The notes under the pieces are model-generated. The model was not told the origin of the DNA. It did not search any database and worked only from the letters and a program-made list of their open reading frames with translations. The translations under genes and the position numbers were made by a program. Positions 1 through 11,217 of a stretch of 64,000 nucleotides of DNA are shown piece after piece; position 1 is the stretch's first letter; each line of letters starts with the position of its first letter. This stretch comes from Phaeoceros laevis (taxonomy: Eukaryota > Anthocerotophyta > Anthocerotopsida > Notothyladales), in assembly GCA_049999765.1 (NCBI GenBank), contig JBNGIQ010009122.1, positions 1-64,000 of the forward strand, given 5' to 3'.

Positions 1-2068
1 ACGGGCTCGCACACGTTGGTCAACATACCTGCAGCCCATTCCGGAAGACACACTCAGAGATTTGGCTGCAGTAACTCACCAGGCAACCGCGAGGATTCGA
101 GAGTTTCAAGCAGTCTGTGCTTCTACCCATGTCCCGCGCTCCCAGTTCGTTTATTGTGAGGACTTCCTCATCCTTCTCCGTGATGCGGATGACTTCTTCC
201 AAACGCTCCTTCTTGCCCCGAAGGAGTCAATTCTTCTCGGGCCTCAACAAGGTATACTCTCTCTAACAAGCGGGGCCCCTGGACCTTGTTCCGGAAGATG
301 CGCCCTCGCATGCTGCCGCCCGCCTAGATCGACTGTGCCGGCCACCGATCGCCGCTCAACTTGCAGCGCAACTAGCACACGTCACGCCTCCTCCTACTCT
401 CTCGCTTATGACTCCTCACGCTCCGGATGGCATTGCACCTCCAACTGGCGACCGCATTGTGGCCCCGGACCTCAACTTCCCATAGTGTCGTAGGTCTATG
501 TTCCAGGATGTAGATGCTCCAGTGTTGTAGGGCAGTCTAGGCTTGCCAGTCACTTAGGCATGACGCCCTGTGACCCTTGTACTGGTAGCTGTTGCGCCAA
601 TCCTTGTGATAAAGCTTCCTTCAAAGTCCTCCTTTGCGCACCACTTCCAGGGCATTGAGTCAGGCTCCTTGGCGTACGTCCCTTGTCTGTTCCAACTATG
701 GTCTCGAACCCTAACATGTTCCACCATCATTTCCACATGCCAACACATCTCGAAAAGGGACCCTCTCATTTCCACATGCTCACGGATTAGCCTTTCACTA
801 ACCACCATCATTTAATTAATTAGATAATTAATTAACTAATAGCAAATCAACCATTATTGTAAAAGTTTAATCGTTTATTCAAACAAAACAACCAAAAAAA
901 CATCTCCAGTATTATTAAAACAACAAGTGGGTCACCACACTCAACCGCGTAGCGCGGTAGGAGTGAGTGGCGCGGTGTCAGCTAGTGTGACGCAAGGCCA
1001 AAAGAGGGCCACGCGCTAGTGTGGCCTTGGTGTAAGGTCCTTTTCTTCTCATGGCTAGCTATGAGGATAATTTTATGATTTTTTAAGGGGCGCTACTATG
1101 GCGCTCTGCCAGCGCGACCTGGCCAGCAGGGTCGTAGTCATCATAGAGGAGCGTGTGCGTACTAGAAGCCGAGCAGGAGGCCGTGTGTTAGGGAGGATCC
1201 TTCTCCTTGAACATAGAGAATATTTAATTGCTTTGAAACTTGCTTTGGTTGTGTGCAGTATCTGGCCAGCAGGTTCGTGAGGAGCATGTGCACCAGGTAC
1301 CTGATGAGCCGGGTTGCAAAGGAGGAAGATAATATTTTATTCTCCCACCTTGTGGGCTTGTCCTTTTAACTTCTTTTTGTATGATTGTTTGACGCTTGGT
1401 CGAGGTGTGTATCTGATGGACCGTACGCCTACCTTGCTGCCCATAGCTGCAAGTTCCAAAGCGCGGCGTGAGCGTGGGAGAAAGAAATCATTCTTTCTGC
1501 CATTGGTTCTTGATTTAATCCTTTTTGAATGCTGCCATAGAGGCGGGACCAAGACAACACTAAGGTCTCAGGCAAAAGCGTGTTCAATTACTTCCTTGAT
1601 GTGGTAGATGGCCACGGTATTTGACTACTGTAGGCCGTGTGTCACATAGAAGGTTATGATAGCAAGTAAGAAACATACAAAAGTATTTTTAAATACTTGC
1701 TTGGGATAAGCTTTGCACTCACGCTATTTTGTGGGCATGTACACTATCAGAAGTGCTACACAGGGTGGTACTTGCTGCACAATGAGGGGAGCTGTGGACT
1801 GGCCATGCGGGGATCTACTCTTCATTTAATTTTGGGCATCATGCTAGAACTCATGGCACATGCGTAGAAACACTGCTAGGCATAGTTTTGCAAGGGGATC
1901 AAGCTAGAATTATTTCTGCTTGGATTTTAGTCACACATACTAGTCAAGACATCTCAGTGATCATTTCTAGAGAGACAGGGTGTAAGAGAAATTGTCTCGG
2001 GCCGTACCGTAAGTTAATCGGTTCGTACCGTAATTCCGCAAGTTACCGTATTTAGACGGGACGGTGTT
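1..2068. other. Intergenic sequence, no supported gene
   Basis: I see only short open frames without a recognisable domain or an ATG in good context. AT-rich blocks (about 810-930) alternate with GC-rich ones. No tRNA, rRNA or intact mobile element is recognisable. Confidence 0.5.
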
Positions 2069-2490
2069 GTGTCGACTCCGGGAAGAAATATCAAGAGTCG
2101 GGCCGCACCAAGGAGCAATAGAACTACGCCCCCAGAAGTTCCGAAGGCTGTCACGAAGGTGTCAAAGACGAAAAAGATGGGAGTAGAGCTGAATGAGGAC
2201 CTTTGGAATTTGGTTGTAGCATCTTTGCCAGTTTCGCAGGCGGACTTGGAATGAGTAAAACCTGTCGTGGAGAAGTATGAGTTGGCGTTTCTACTAGAGA
2301 ACTGAAGGGCAAGACGATACGAGGTAACCCTAGATTATGGGAGGAAACACATTTCCGCCGTGCCTTGAAACGGCCTGAGAAGGAAGCGGAGGGGGTATTT
2401 ATGTATGCCATGCTTGTTACCAAGTATGATATGGAGGAATGGTTTGGAGGACCATGTAATAATAGCAGAGTATGTCGTAGTGCAAGTTGA
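2069..2490 (+). pseudogene. Unidentified coding relic, frameshifted
   Basis: Two adjoining open stretches in different frames read like protein rather than noise. The first (to 2254) is basic and ends in ELNEDLWNLVVASLP. The second (about 2287-2490) contains RGNPRLWEETHFRRALKRP and a following KYDMEEWFGGP segment. A stop at 2252-2254 and a frame change separate them, and no ATG begins the first frame. The style (RGNPRLWEE, charged helices) resembles N-terminal parts of plant transposon or gag-like proteins, but I do not recognise the family. It is most simply a decayed mobile-element gene. Confidence 0.3.
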
Positions 2491-3930
2491 ACATGCAAGA
2501 CTTCGCCTAAAGACCATCCTTCCTCTATGGAAAACCGGGAAAGGGGCCATCCATTGTCTTTTGCTGCAGCTGCATGCCTAAAAAAATGACATCTTTTAAT
2601 GTTACGGCATGGGTAACACCGATATCAGACGTGCCTTGTCATCTTCCTGTTAACTCCGACTTGAAAGCATAAATTAGAGCATGACTAAGACACTCTGATA
2701 ACAACACTTGCTATAACAATCATTAAACACTCTGGCAACTGCTTCTCTTTTACTAGCACTCGCAGGGTCGAAGCATGCTTTAGTGCTCGTTCCTTGGTCT
2801 CGCGGGCTTGAGGCCAATTGGTGTGTAAGTTTTAAAATACTATCACATTCTTTATGCAATACTATATATTTTCGTTTTTTTATGTTCTAAAAAATACTCA
2901 TATTTTTAACAAATACTATGTAAGTTCAAAAAAATCCTCGTGCTCTATTAACTTGGGTCAGGGTTTTATTTTGATTTTTTTGGATTTATTTGAGTTTCTT
3001 TCAATATTTTGAGTTTTTTTTCAATATTTGAGTTTCTTTTAATATTTTAAGAGCTTGATCATTAACTTATAGTTAGAGGTTGATGGATAGAATACAAGTG
3101 TGCTTCAAACATGGGTGGTGGAAACAAAGGTTCTGAGTGGGAGCATGTGCAAATCTTGCATGTGCAAATCTTGGACAAAGACCAACACCATTACAAGATA
3201 TAGAAGGTTGCAATTGAATAGATGACATCTACTTAGAGTCACATTATTGTTTAGGTTTAAAAAGAAACATTCTAAAGTAAAATTGACTTGATTTTTTCTT
3301 TACTAGATTTCCCATAGCTATACATTCGTACGTTATATTTTATTTTTGTATTTTTTCGTATCTTGTATCCAAAAAGTAAAATACTATGAATACTCGTATT
3401 ATCGTATTTTATTTCGTATTTCGTATTGTGAAACATAGATTGGTGTCGATAGTGGCGTCGCCAACTTTCTAGTGCTCGTTAGGTTGGATGCCTGCCACCC
3501 AAGTTCCTAGTGCTCTTGTCCGGACAGGCCGTGAAGGAGCGTTCTGCCTTCATTATGTCTCGCATTCGGTTCCCGCGGCTTGTGCCCTTATGCTTCAACT
3601 CACCGCAACTGTGACCCCAGATGGGGCCATCATGACCACCGCCTAGGCAAAGTGTACTCTCGGCAGCTCTGCATCGCTGACTATGCAGACTATTAACCAT
3701 TCTGCAACGGCTTGTGTGCGGTGGGGCATGAAGACACCATTTGCATTTCGTACAAACTCTCCCTCCACTTCCCCGAGACCGACAGAGCAGCTCCGCACTC
3801 CCGCATTCAGTCGGCTGTTCTGGTGGAGGGATGAGCCGGCCCAACACTTACTTCCCGCATTTGTCACACTAGCCACAGCAGCTCCTATAGGAGCTGCAGT
3901 TCTGCACTTTGCCGAAGGTTTTAGCGGTGG
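2491..3930. other. Intergenic AT-rich sequence, no supported gene
   Basis: 2850-3430 is strongly AT-rich with runs of TTTTT and repeated TCAATATTT-type words. The GC-richer part 3480-3930 has open frames on both strands, none with a recognisable domain. Nothing else is supported. Confidence 0.45.
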
Positions 3931-4310
3931 CACTATAAGAAATAAGCCATTTTTACATTGGCTAATTACAACAATCTTACAAAGCTTAAGGGTTCTTTTA
4001 CCCTCTTACAACGGGTGGTGCGGCCGGATGCACTCCGTTGTAATTTGGTAGTAAAATTGCCTGTTTTCGTTGTAATTTCTTGGCATTGTAAGTTCATTGT
4101 AAGCCACGGCGTTTTAATACATTCTGACCGGTCCGGAGAAGTATTCTGTTGGGTAAAATAGTAAATGGTTAATAGTAAAAAGTGATGAGTGAAAAGTAAA
4201 TACAAACTTTCACTTTTACAGTAGGGCTTCTGTTCACTTACAACGACTTTACAACCGCGTCGTAATGGCGGTATTTCCTCTACAGCGCTGAGGTAGGGTT
4301 TACGCCGCCA
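3931..4310. mobile_element. CACTA-like transposon end (partial)
   Basis: The segment begins CACTATAAGAAATAAGCC, which matches the CACTA(C/T)AAGAAA terminal style of plant En/Spm elements. Many copies of TTACAAC and its complement GTTGTAA follow within 350 bp (near 3965, 4005, 4040, 4065, 4235, 4250). A stretch of AAAAGTAAA-like words lies around 4165-4215. The same order (terminus, TTACAAC repeats, AAAAGTAAAA block) is found in the complete element at 33769-36570, so the two are probably one family. I could not find a matching right terminus, so this may be a solo end. Confidence 0.5.
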
Positions 4311-5609
4311 CTGACCTCTAGATTAAGGTTAGGGTGAACATGCAGTTTACCATTTACCATGCGTCATTACATGTCAAGATTATGGCAGATAATTCCCCAT
4401 AATTAAAAAACTTATTGCCGTTTCATAAAGCAACAACGTCCATTGTGAATCACTATTGGAATAGGGTGCGATTTTTGACGTTAAGCGCCTCCTCTCCAAT
4501 CACTGGTGGGATGGGGAGCTTAACTAATTCGAGTTATAAGCACCGGACATCTCGTGTTCAATCACTGCCGAGATAGGAAGCTCAAATATCTTAACTTATA
4601 AACACCCGATGTCCCATGTGTGGCGCATTATCACAATTACGTGCTAACAACCTCCCCCTCACTAATCAGCGTTCACATATGCACAATTAGGCCCCGCTCA
4701 GGTAACAGCACAACGTTAAGCTATAGATCTGTCCCATTCCGGCTCTAAATGCTAAGTTGAGTGCTCCTGGCAGTTCTTCGACAGTTACCTCTAGCTAACC
4801 TGGCGCCGTAAGGCTACGCCTTGATCACGGGCCATGTGTCGACCAAAGGACTCTAACATCCGCCACCCTTGGCGGGCCTCCATTTGCGCTCGCGTCCGCC
4901 ATCGCCAGAACCGTGAAGCAAGCGTGACAATGGAATATGACTATCTCTCTCTTCTTTCTGCAATCAGGCCGGCATACATAGGCGCGGGCGCCTACCAGAT
5001 CTGGACCCCTGCCTTGGGGTCAGGTGGTCAGGTCCGGTTCCCTACCCTAGCCGCCGCATTCGGCGGCCGCCGGCTAGGGCACATTCCCTAACCGACCTCC
5101 AGAAAGGCTACCTAACCAACCGGGTTACAGACAAACTCTGGTAAAGACCTAACCCAAATCCTAACTAAACAACTCATCTGAACCGCCATTTAGCAACGTC
5201 TTCCTATTACCATGTCCTCACACTTAACATGCCATACATGGGCGGTTATTTGACGGATATCATAAGTATATTAGCATATCATAAGTATATTAGCTTATTT
5301 TCGATGCATATAATGATACCTTAATCACGGTTAACCCTTATCCCTTTACCCTTTATAGAGCCACCATGAAGTTAAACTATAGAGGTGTTTGAAATTTAAA
5401 GGAGTATAGATATTTGTTATATTTTCATGGCTAGTGTAAAATTTTGGTTTTCACATTATTTGGAGATTCAAATTTTTTTGATGAAATATGTAACCTCTTT
5501 GAATGTACAAACAAAATTGTATATAAGACTACTTGTTATGTTAGCTATATGTGTTTTACTCATCTTATTTTGGAGACAAGGCCTTTCTCCATTTCATAGG
5601 CGACCTTGT
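4311..5609. other. Intergenic sequence, no supported gene
   Basis: The stretch includes GC-rich inverted words around 4980-5090 (for example GCCGCCGCATTCGGCGGC) that could fold into hairpins. AT-rich DNA follows, with a short direct repeat of ATATCATAAGTATATTAGC at about 5257-5294. The open frame from 5427 is AT-rich and only its last third, from 5610, resembles a known protein (the PPR relic). Confidence 0.4.
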
Positions 5610-5925
5610 TCAAAGATTTTTGACAGTCTCTCCTCAAGGGATGCGGTAACATGGACTACCAGGATTACTGGGTATGCTGAGCATGTGCTTCCCTAGGCGC
5701 CCACATTGTAAAACATACAAGGATGGAGCAGGAAGGCCTGATTTTTGCAGACAGGCAGCTGCATTTGCGAATTCTGGCTAGAGGACTACTTTAATGTGAC
5801 AAAGTAGTTGGCACTTCTTTGGTATACATGTATGCAAAGTGCGACAAGTTGGAGATGCACGCATGGTGTTTGACAGTCTGGCCACAAAGGATGCGGTGGC
5901 ATGGACTGCCATGACAGATGAGTTT
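5610..5925 (+). pseudogene. Pentatricopeptide repeat (PPR) relic
   Basis: Two pieces of a PLS-type PPR protein survive. The first (5610-5687) reads KIFDSLSSRDAVTWTTRIT followed by GYAEH, the S-motif pattern of organelle RNA-binding PPR proteins. The second (about 5800-5925) reads SLVYMYAKCDKL and then, after a frame change near 5855, DARMVFDSLATKDAVAWTAM. Stops and frame changes between and after the pieces show that it is dead. Intact family members bind organelle transcripts and are hundreds of residues long, so this is about two or three repeats out of many. The family match is clear by motif, but its age and parent gene are unknown. Confidence 0.7.
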
Positions 5926-6303
5926 GCTGACAACTTGTGCAAGTGCTACAACAGGGAAGGCATGCACACGCCCAGAACACGTTGAGAGGTTGGTCGAGAG
6001 AGACCTGCGGTGCCCAGCTTTGGTGAGAATGCAGTGAGGTGTTTCTAACAGCCCACAAACTGCTCAACCGTTTGCCTGAAGAAGCAATTAAGGGCACACC
6101 GGTTCAACCGTTCGCCGGAAGAACAAATGCTCGGACTGGAGCTTGGGCAGGGCTGAGAGGCTGGACACTTAGCAGAGGCTCGGGCTGGGCTGGGCTGCAG
6201 GATCGAGGTGGACTTGAGAGATACTGGACCTGGGAGCTGAGCTTGCTGAAATCAGGTGCTTGGATTGTGGGCATAGTGGGTGATGGCTCTACTTGTCTGC
6301 AGA
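5926..6303. other. Spacer between PPR relic and transposase relic
   Basis: No gene is supported. One short in-frame stretch (about 6055-6110, LLNRLPEEAIKGTP) faintly recalls the Copia integrase tail, but it is too short to call. Confidence 0.3.
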
Positions 6304-7710
6304 ATGGTGGTCGATTGTGAGCATTGTGGAGCAACTGGATTTGTGAACCGAGGAGCTCTGGGTGGACATCAAAGCCGGAACTCATGTTGTCGGCATTTAC
6401 AGAGAGCTGCACAAAGGGTTCAACACTATGCAGCAAGGGACAGAGCTGCTGCAGAGACTCGTAGGGTCACTGGCATTCCTAGTTCTAGTGATATCCCAGC
6501 AGCTACTTTTGTTGAGAGTGCAGTCCCAGATTATCAGGATACAGAAAATCAGGTTGATGCTCACCGGCAAGATCCAGAACTTGGAGATCTGGTTGACACT
6601 AAAGATTCGTCAGACGCTCAAGATTCGAATGCCAGCCTTAGTAGTGGTTCCAAGTACTAGTTCCGGAAGCACCTCTGACACTGAAAACATTCTGATGGGG
6701 ACCAAGGCTTTTGATTCCAGCCTTCACCTTGCCCATTTTATCCGGCAATGCAGAAACCGTGTTGGATTGTCGCAAAATGACACGAGGTCATTGCTGACAA
6801 CCCTATTTCATCCATCATTCAGATTAGATGAAGTGAGGTTCCGTACCCTGCAGGAGTTTAAGGTTTATGAGGGGGAATTGATCAGCAACTATGAAGCTGA
6901 GGTAGAAGATGGATGTGAATGGCATGAGGTTGTGCTCTGTCCAGGTGAGAGTGAGCTCAAAGTGCGGTACAGAGATCCAGTTAGAGTGCTTGGGAAGCTC
7001 TTCTCTGACAAGAAGAACAAGCATGGGTTTGTCTTGCAAGCACAAGGTGGAAACGAAGGCTACGCAAGTGCTCAAACTGGTCTCTGGTGGCAAGAAATGG
7101 AGGTGCGCTAGTATGTATGTGATGCCAAAGTAATGCTAGGTCAGTAATGCTAAGTCAGTGAAGTGCTTTTTCCAAGCCAGTTGTACTAATATAAGCCAGT
7201 ATCCATTTTTTGTTTATCTGTAGACGCATTTAAACTGCGACGGAGCCGTCATAGCACCACGTATTTTGTACTCGGATGCCACAAGTCTCTCAAATGATCA
7301 AAGACCTAGCGGTTATCCTTTAGTCATGTCGCTGGGCAATATTGCCAGCTCAGTGAGATCTTTGGCACGGGCATGCACTAGTAGCCATTTTGCCGAATTG
7401 GATAGTTGGTGCTAATGAGCCTGTGGTTCTCAATGCTATCAATCCAAGGCTGAAAAAACTTGAGCTGTTTCAACAATGTTTGAAGGTGATTCTGCAGCCA
7501 CTTAAAGATGCTAGCTACAGGTGCTACTAATTCTCACATGTCCTTTGTGTTACTGTTGTTGTTGTTCAAGGTATGCTGCAAATCATTTTATGGTGAATTT
7601 GTAGTGGTTTGCATTTGAAAGACCCATATGGTTGTGGGCAATGGGTCTATCCCATGCTGTATTCTTACATAGCAGACCACCCAGAAGGGTGTAATGTGAC
7701 ATTTTAATCA
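6304..7710 (+). pseudogene. Plavaka-like DNA transposase, broken
   Basis: Several blocks in order match the layout of Plavaka-type transposases, best known from fungi. A single zinc-finger-like motif opens at 6304 (CEHCGATGFVNRGALGGHQ, then a Cys). A charged linker follows. Then come YRDPVRVLGKLFSD with ASAQTGLWWQEMEV (about 6970-7110), SDATSLSN followed by YPLVMSLGNI (7245-7410, the first catalytic Asp region), ELFQQCLKVILQPLKDAS (about 7455-7515) and QWVYPMLYSYIADHPEGC (7608-7710). The blocks lie in at least four frames with stops between them, so the gene is inactive unless unseen introns join them. I cannot place the C-terminal part, and an assembly gap lies 420 bp downstream. The source could be an old element or horizontal transfer. 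Confidence 0.6.
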
Positions 7711-9478
7711 GTTCAGTTTCTTTTTTACAAGCCTGCATTTTCAGATTGCAGTGCCCACACATTGTAACTGTAAGTAAAAGATCCTATTTCTTTGCAGGTC
7801 AGCTGCACATGACTGAGACTGAACTGCCTGGTTGGGTCGAAGCTCATGTTGACCATTGTCTTCTTTAGAGTTGAGGACTTCGCAGGCACGTCTGTCCATG
7901 ATTATTTGAGCTGCTCAAGGACATGCTGGATTTCTTGAAACAGTAGTCCAAGAGGCTCTTGGAGTACTGGCAGGAAGCAGAATTTCTCCCACCATGGAAA
8001 CCTTGCAATCGGAGCTTAGGAAATGTTTCCTGCCAGATTAACCTTCAGAAATCCATGGCCAGATTCTTAAAGCAGCCAGGTGGAGAGCGCAGCCAATGGC
8101 AAGGTCAGAAGGCAACAGCCCATCAGGACTTCNNNNNNNNNNNNNNNNNNNNNNNNNNNNNNNNNNNNNNNNNNNNNNNNNNNNNNNNNNNNNNNNNNNN
8201 NNNNNNNNNNNNNNNNNNNNNNNNNNNNNNNNACGAAATACAGCGACGGTAAGATACAGTGAGGATCTTCAGCTGTTTGAGCCCAGGTTCTAAGCTGTAA
8301 TTTTTTACGCTGATTGGAAGTCTATTTCAATTGTGTTCAAAGCATTCGGTGACTTAAGTAACGAGATGATGTTGCCTGCCTACCGAATGCACAAGAATGG
8401 AAGAAGCTAGGACAGATATGGTGCAGAGGCAGATGCCAGGTGGAAAGGTTACATGCGTTTGTCGTTGTTGAAGCTTGATGATGGCCACCAGAGGACGAAA
8501 AAGGTCATCTGTAGTAGCTTGGAAAGGGTTCATGAGTGAAGAGAGTACTCTGGACGATGTTGGGACCTCAAGCTGTAGGAGTCTTGTACATAGCAGAGCT
8601 TGGGAAGAATCACTCGAGATGCCACTCTTTATGCATACATGTACAGCTCAACAAGCGTGAAAATGGGGGATAAAAAAACCGTGGTTCCAAGGTTTGGGTC
8701 TTCACGTTGATATCTTGAGAATGTCCTCTACCAGATGTATGGATCAATGACAGGACGATTCAGCAAGACTCAAGGACGAAAGCCGAGAGAATCACCATCG
8801 TATGCATCTATTTCCAAGAATCAGAAGCGGAGATAGCGGCCTTCACTTCCATGTCCCTCCCCAACTGAATACTGCAGTTCGAGCAAGAGCACTCCGCTTC
8901 TATTTGATAAGGTGGCGAAGACTGTTGCAAATAACTCTTATTTGCCCCCTCCCATTTTCAGGGTGACATTGAAGTGCATCACCACCCAATTGCTGCCGGC
9001 TCTGACCAGATGAGATCTGTGTTGGTGTGATCAGCATAGCATGCCAGTGCTAGCAACTCACCAAGCGTGCAGAGAAAGCAGGGGTTCGTTTATCAAGGAA
9101 GTTCGAACATGTATATCCTAAACACTCAGAAAACCTCAGTTGTGTTACAATTTTGCCTCTCACTTAGTATAACCGCAGTGCGTGCCACTGCTTCATTGCT
9201 TCATGGTCCTAATAATTGTTGTTTTCTGTGCCTCACGAGTCCTGCTTCTCAAGCAAGACTAACCACCAGATTTCCTCTTCCGAGTAAGGATACTAGCTAC
9301 TTCACGTTCCGCCACTCCTGGAATGCTGTAGAGGCCAACGAATTTCAAGAGCACGACAGAGGGGACTAAAGTGAGTATGGGAGTAGCAGCAGCACCTGCA
9401 CGCTGAGTAGTGAACAGGAAGGAGTAATTCCACAACCACGTTATTTGGCCCTGAGCAGTTCGAAAGAGATTGGTCCCC
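7711..9478. other. Transposon-flank sequence, no supported gene
   Basis: This probably continues the Plavaka-like element for some distance: short coding-like phrases such as LFELLKDMLDFLKQ at about 7906-7945 occur but are interrupted. From 8300 to 9480 I see no gene. Minus-strand frames around 9260-9510 are open but unidentified. Confidence 0.35.
8133..8232. other. Assembly gap (100 N)
   Basis: A run of exactly 100 N, the usual placeholder for a gap of unknown size. Open frames crossing it are artefacts. Confidence 0.99.
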
Positions 9479-9720
9479 TGCTTGGCTTTGCTGAAGTTGG
9501 TGACGGTAGGCAAAGGAACGCTGTCATAATGAGCCGTAAGTAAAAGAAACTCCCGAACACTGTCCCGAAGAAAGCTGGCGTAAGGAAATGGAACACGTGG
9601 TTCCAGAGATTATATCCAGCGCGGCTTGGAAAACTGGATTGGTCTCTTTACACAAGTTTACAGTTCACTCGAGAGACGGCACAGCAATACCCGACTTCAG
9701 GACATAGCTCGGATCAGGGA
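9479..9720. repeat. Duplicated 5' flank of F-box copy 1
   Basis: This stretch is nearly identical to 11626-11860 in front of F-box copy 2 (shared words include GGCTTTGCTGAAGTTGGTGA and CACAAGTTTACAGTTCACTC). Duplication therefore took the leader and promoter as well as the coding region. Small indels distinguish the copies, such as one extra T in GTGGTTCCAGA near 9600. Confidence 0.85.
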
Positions 9721-9736
9721 ATCCGCGGTGCGGGCG

Positions 9737-11050
9737 ATGGTCCGGGCCGCCGAGACGAAGGAAAGGAAACGGCGTATGAAGGGCAGGAGAGGCTGCAAAG
9801 GGAGCTGCAGAGTTCTGGACCGGATTCCGCTGCCGTGGGAGTTGGTGAGTGCCATCCTTGGACGGCTGCCACCGCGGCACTTGTGTAGGGCGATTGCTGT
9901 TTGCAAGTCTTGGAGGCGAGAGGTGGGCTCGCCGGAATTCGCGAGGCAGTACGCTCGTTCCGGAGGATGGAGGGACGCTCCCACACTGGCCTTGACAAGC
10001 CTCTTCAAGTCGCAAAAGCAACCTTCCGTGGCGTTCAGCACCGAGCTGAAGCGCTGGGTACGAGTTCCCACCTCCTTCTTCCACGGGAAGAGAACATGGT
10101 TCGTGGCGCAGGCAAAGGGCCTGTATGTTCACAACGTCACATGCGCCCCCGACTGGGTGGGGGGTCCCTTCAAAAACACCCAGCTTGTGGTGAGCAGCCC
10201 GTTGACAGGGGCCGCCAAATGGTTGCCGCCAATGCTCACGCAGATCACCATCGGTGAACCGTCTAGCTATGTCCACCTGGAAATAGTCGAGGACGGAGCG
10301 GCGTTTATGATCACGTGTATTGATGCGGAGAAGGACCCCTGTGTGGAGGTCTACGATTCCCGGTCGGGGTATTGGACTGTCTTCGAGACCCCTTCTTTGA
10401 GATCTGCTCTCAACTTATGTTGCTGCTCTAAACAGGAGTCGAGTGTGGTGCTGTTCGGAAATGTCTACTTTGTGGCAGAGAGCTCCTCGGAGACTTTGCC
10501 TATAGTCTCCTTCAACTTGGAGGACAGGGTATGGAGGGTGGTGGTGAGTGATTTTAGGGCAGCGGCCGGAGCATGGTACTCCGATCGTGGTTACCATCTA
10601 CCGAATCTTGTCGTTTGTGGGGAGAAGCTCATTGTTGTGGTTCTCAAACTTCAGAAGGACTGTGATGCAGTTGTCTTGTCCCTGGATATGGAGCGCAATG
10701 TGCTTGTCCACGAGACAACCCTCCCCACGAGTCTGGCACCTCGGATGGTTAGTGAGGGAGGTTTGTTTGTTTGGCCACTGTTCGGGCAGGAACATTACTT
10801 GTGCTCATTCGATGCTACAGATGGCAGGATGGTAGCTTATGATTTTCGTACCAAGCAATGGGATGAATGGCCTGCCTCTCCGGTGCCTCACTTCCGTAGT
10901 AGTAGTTGCGGTAGTCGGCTTGTGGACCTCCAACTCGGACTGCTACCTCTGCCAGACACCCGGTATAAGATGGATTCGAGGCCAGCTCTAGGTTTTACAA
11001 GCACCATATGCCTCAAAGTTGCTGCCCGGCAGGGCTTACTTACAATGTGA
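9737..11050 (+). CDS. F-box protein, copy 1 of tandem pair
   Basis: A single-exon gene of 437 residues. The N-terminal basic stretch (KERKRRMKGRR) is followed by an F-box (IPLPWELVSAILGRLPPRHL with AVCKSWRREV), the segment that binds SKP1 in SCF ubiquitin ligases. The rest (about 330 residues) has regularly spaced beta-rich phrases such as VEVYDSRSGYWTVFETPS and MVAYDFRTKQWDEWPASP, typical of the kelch-like propeller that selects substrates. Two changes set it apart from copy 2. The ATG used there is ATA here, so translation probably starts at 9737, where AGG became ATG. A one-base loss near 10966 also removes the stop and adds 34 residues. Upstream sequence from 9626 is open but has no ATG. 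The substrate is unknown, and it could be a decaying duplicate. Confidence 0.75.
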   Translation: MVRAAETKERKRRMKGRRGCKGSCRVLDRIPLPWELVSAILGRLPPRHLCRAIAVCKSWRREVGSPEFARQYARSGGWRDAPTLALTSLFKSQKQPSVAFSTELKRWVRVPTSFFHGKRTWFVAQAKGLYVHNVTCAPDWVGGPFKNTQLVVSSPLTGAAKWLPPMLTQITIGEPSSYVHLEIVEDGAAFMITCIDAEKDPCVEVYDSRSGYWTVFETPSLRSALNLCCCSKQESSVVLFGNVYFVAESSSETLPIVSFNLEDRVWRVVVSDFRAAAGAWYSDRGYHLPNLVVCGEKLIVVVLKLQKDCDAVVLSLDMERNVLVHETTLPTSLAPRMVSEGGLFVWPLFGQEHYLCSFDATDGRMVAYDFRTKQWDEWPASPVPHFRSSSCGSRLVDLQLGLLPLPDTRYKMDSRPALGFTSTICLKVAARQGLLTM

Positions 11051-11075
11051 TGCTGAGCAAGGGGGCAGGGGCGGT

Positions 11076-11217
11076 ACTCATCAGCTCACTGAGCTCCAAT
11101 TCGGACTGCTGCCCGTCGGTTGAGTTAACTCTGCCAGAGTCCTCGAAATCAGAACAAAGGATGCTCATCAGCTTACTGAGCTCCAATTCGGACTGCTGCC
11201 TGTTGGTGAACTGTTGA
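11076..11217 (+). repeat. Duplicated F-box 3' coding tails
   Basis: Two copies of a segment coding for the end of an F-box paralog lie just after copy 1. The words CTGAGCTCCAATTCGGACTG occur at about 11087 and 11176, and the same words encode the LTELQFGLLPVG terminus of the truncated third copy (13930-13965). The following bases (11225-11320) also match the 3' flank of the third copy (13985-14095). Confidence 0.8.

Noticed and set aside
6055-6110. Possible Copia integrase fragment (LLNRLPEEAIKGTP).
   Set aside because: Only about 14 residues resemble the family and nothing upstream or downstream supports a Copia polyprotein.
9626-9736. N-terminal extension of F-box copy 1 (37 residues).
   Set aside because: The frame is open but begins at TTG and contains no ATG before 9737. 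In copy 2 the same region is untranslated leader.
9665-10276. Long minus-strand frame (203 residues) inside F-box copy 1, repeated at 11798-12946 in copy 2 (382 residues).
   Set aside because: It mirrors the F-box coding sequence on the other strand, has no recognisable domain, and its conservation follows from the duplication.
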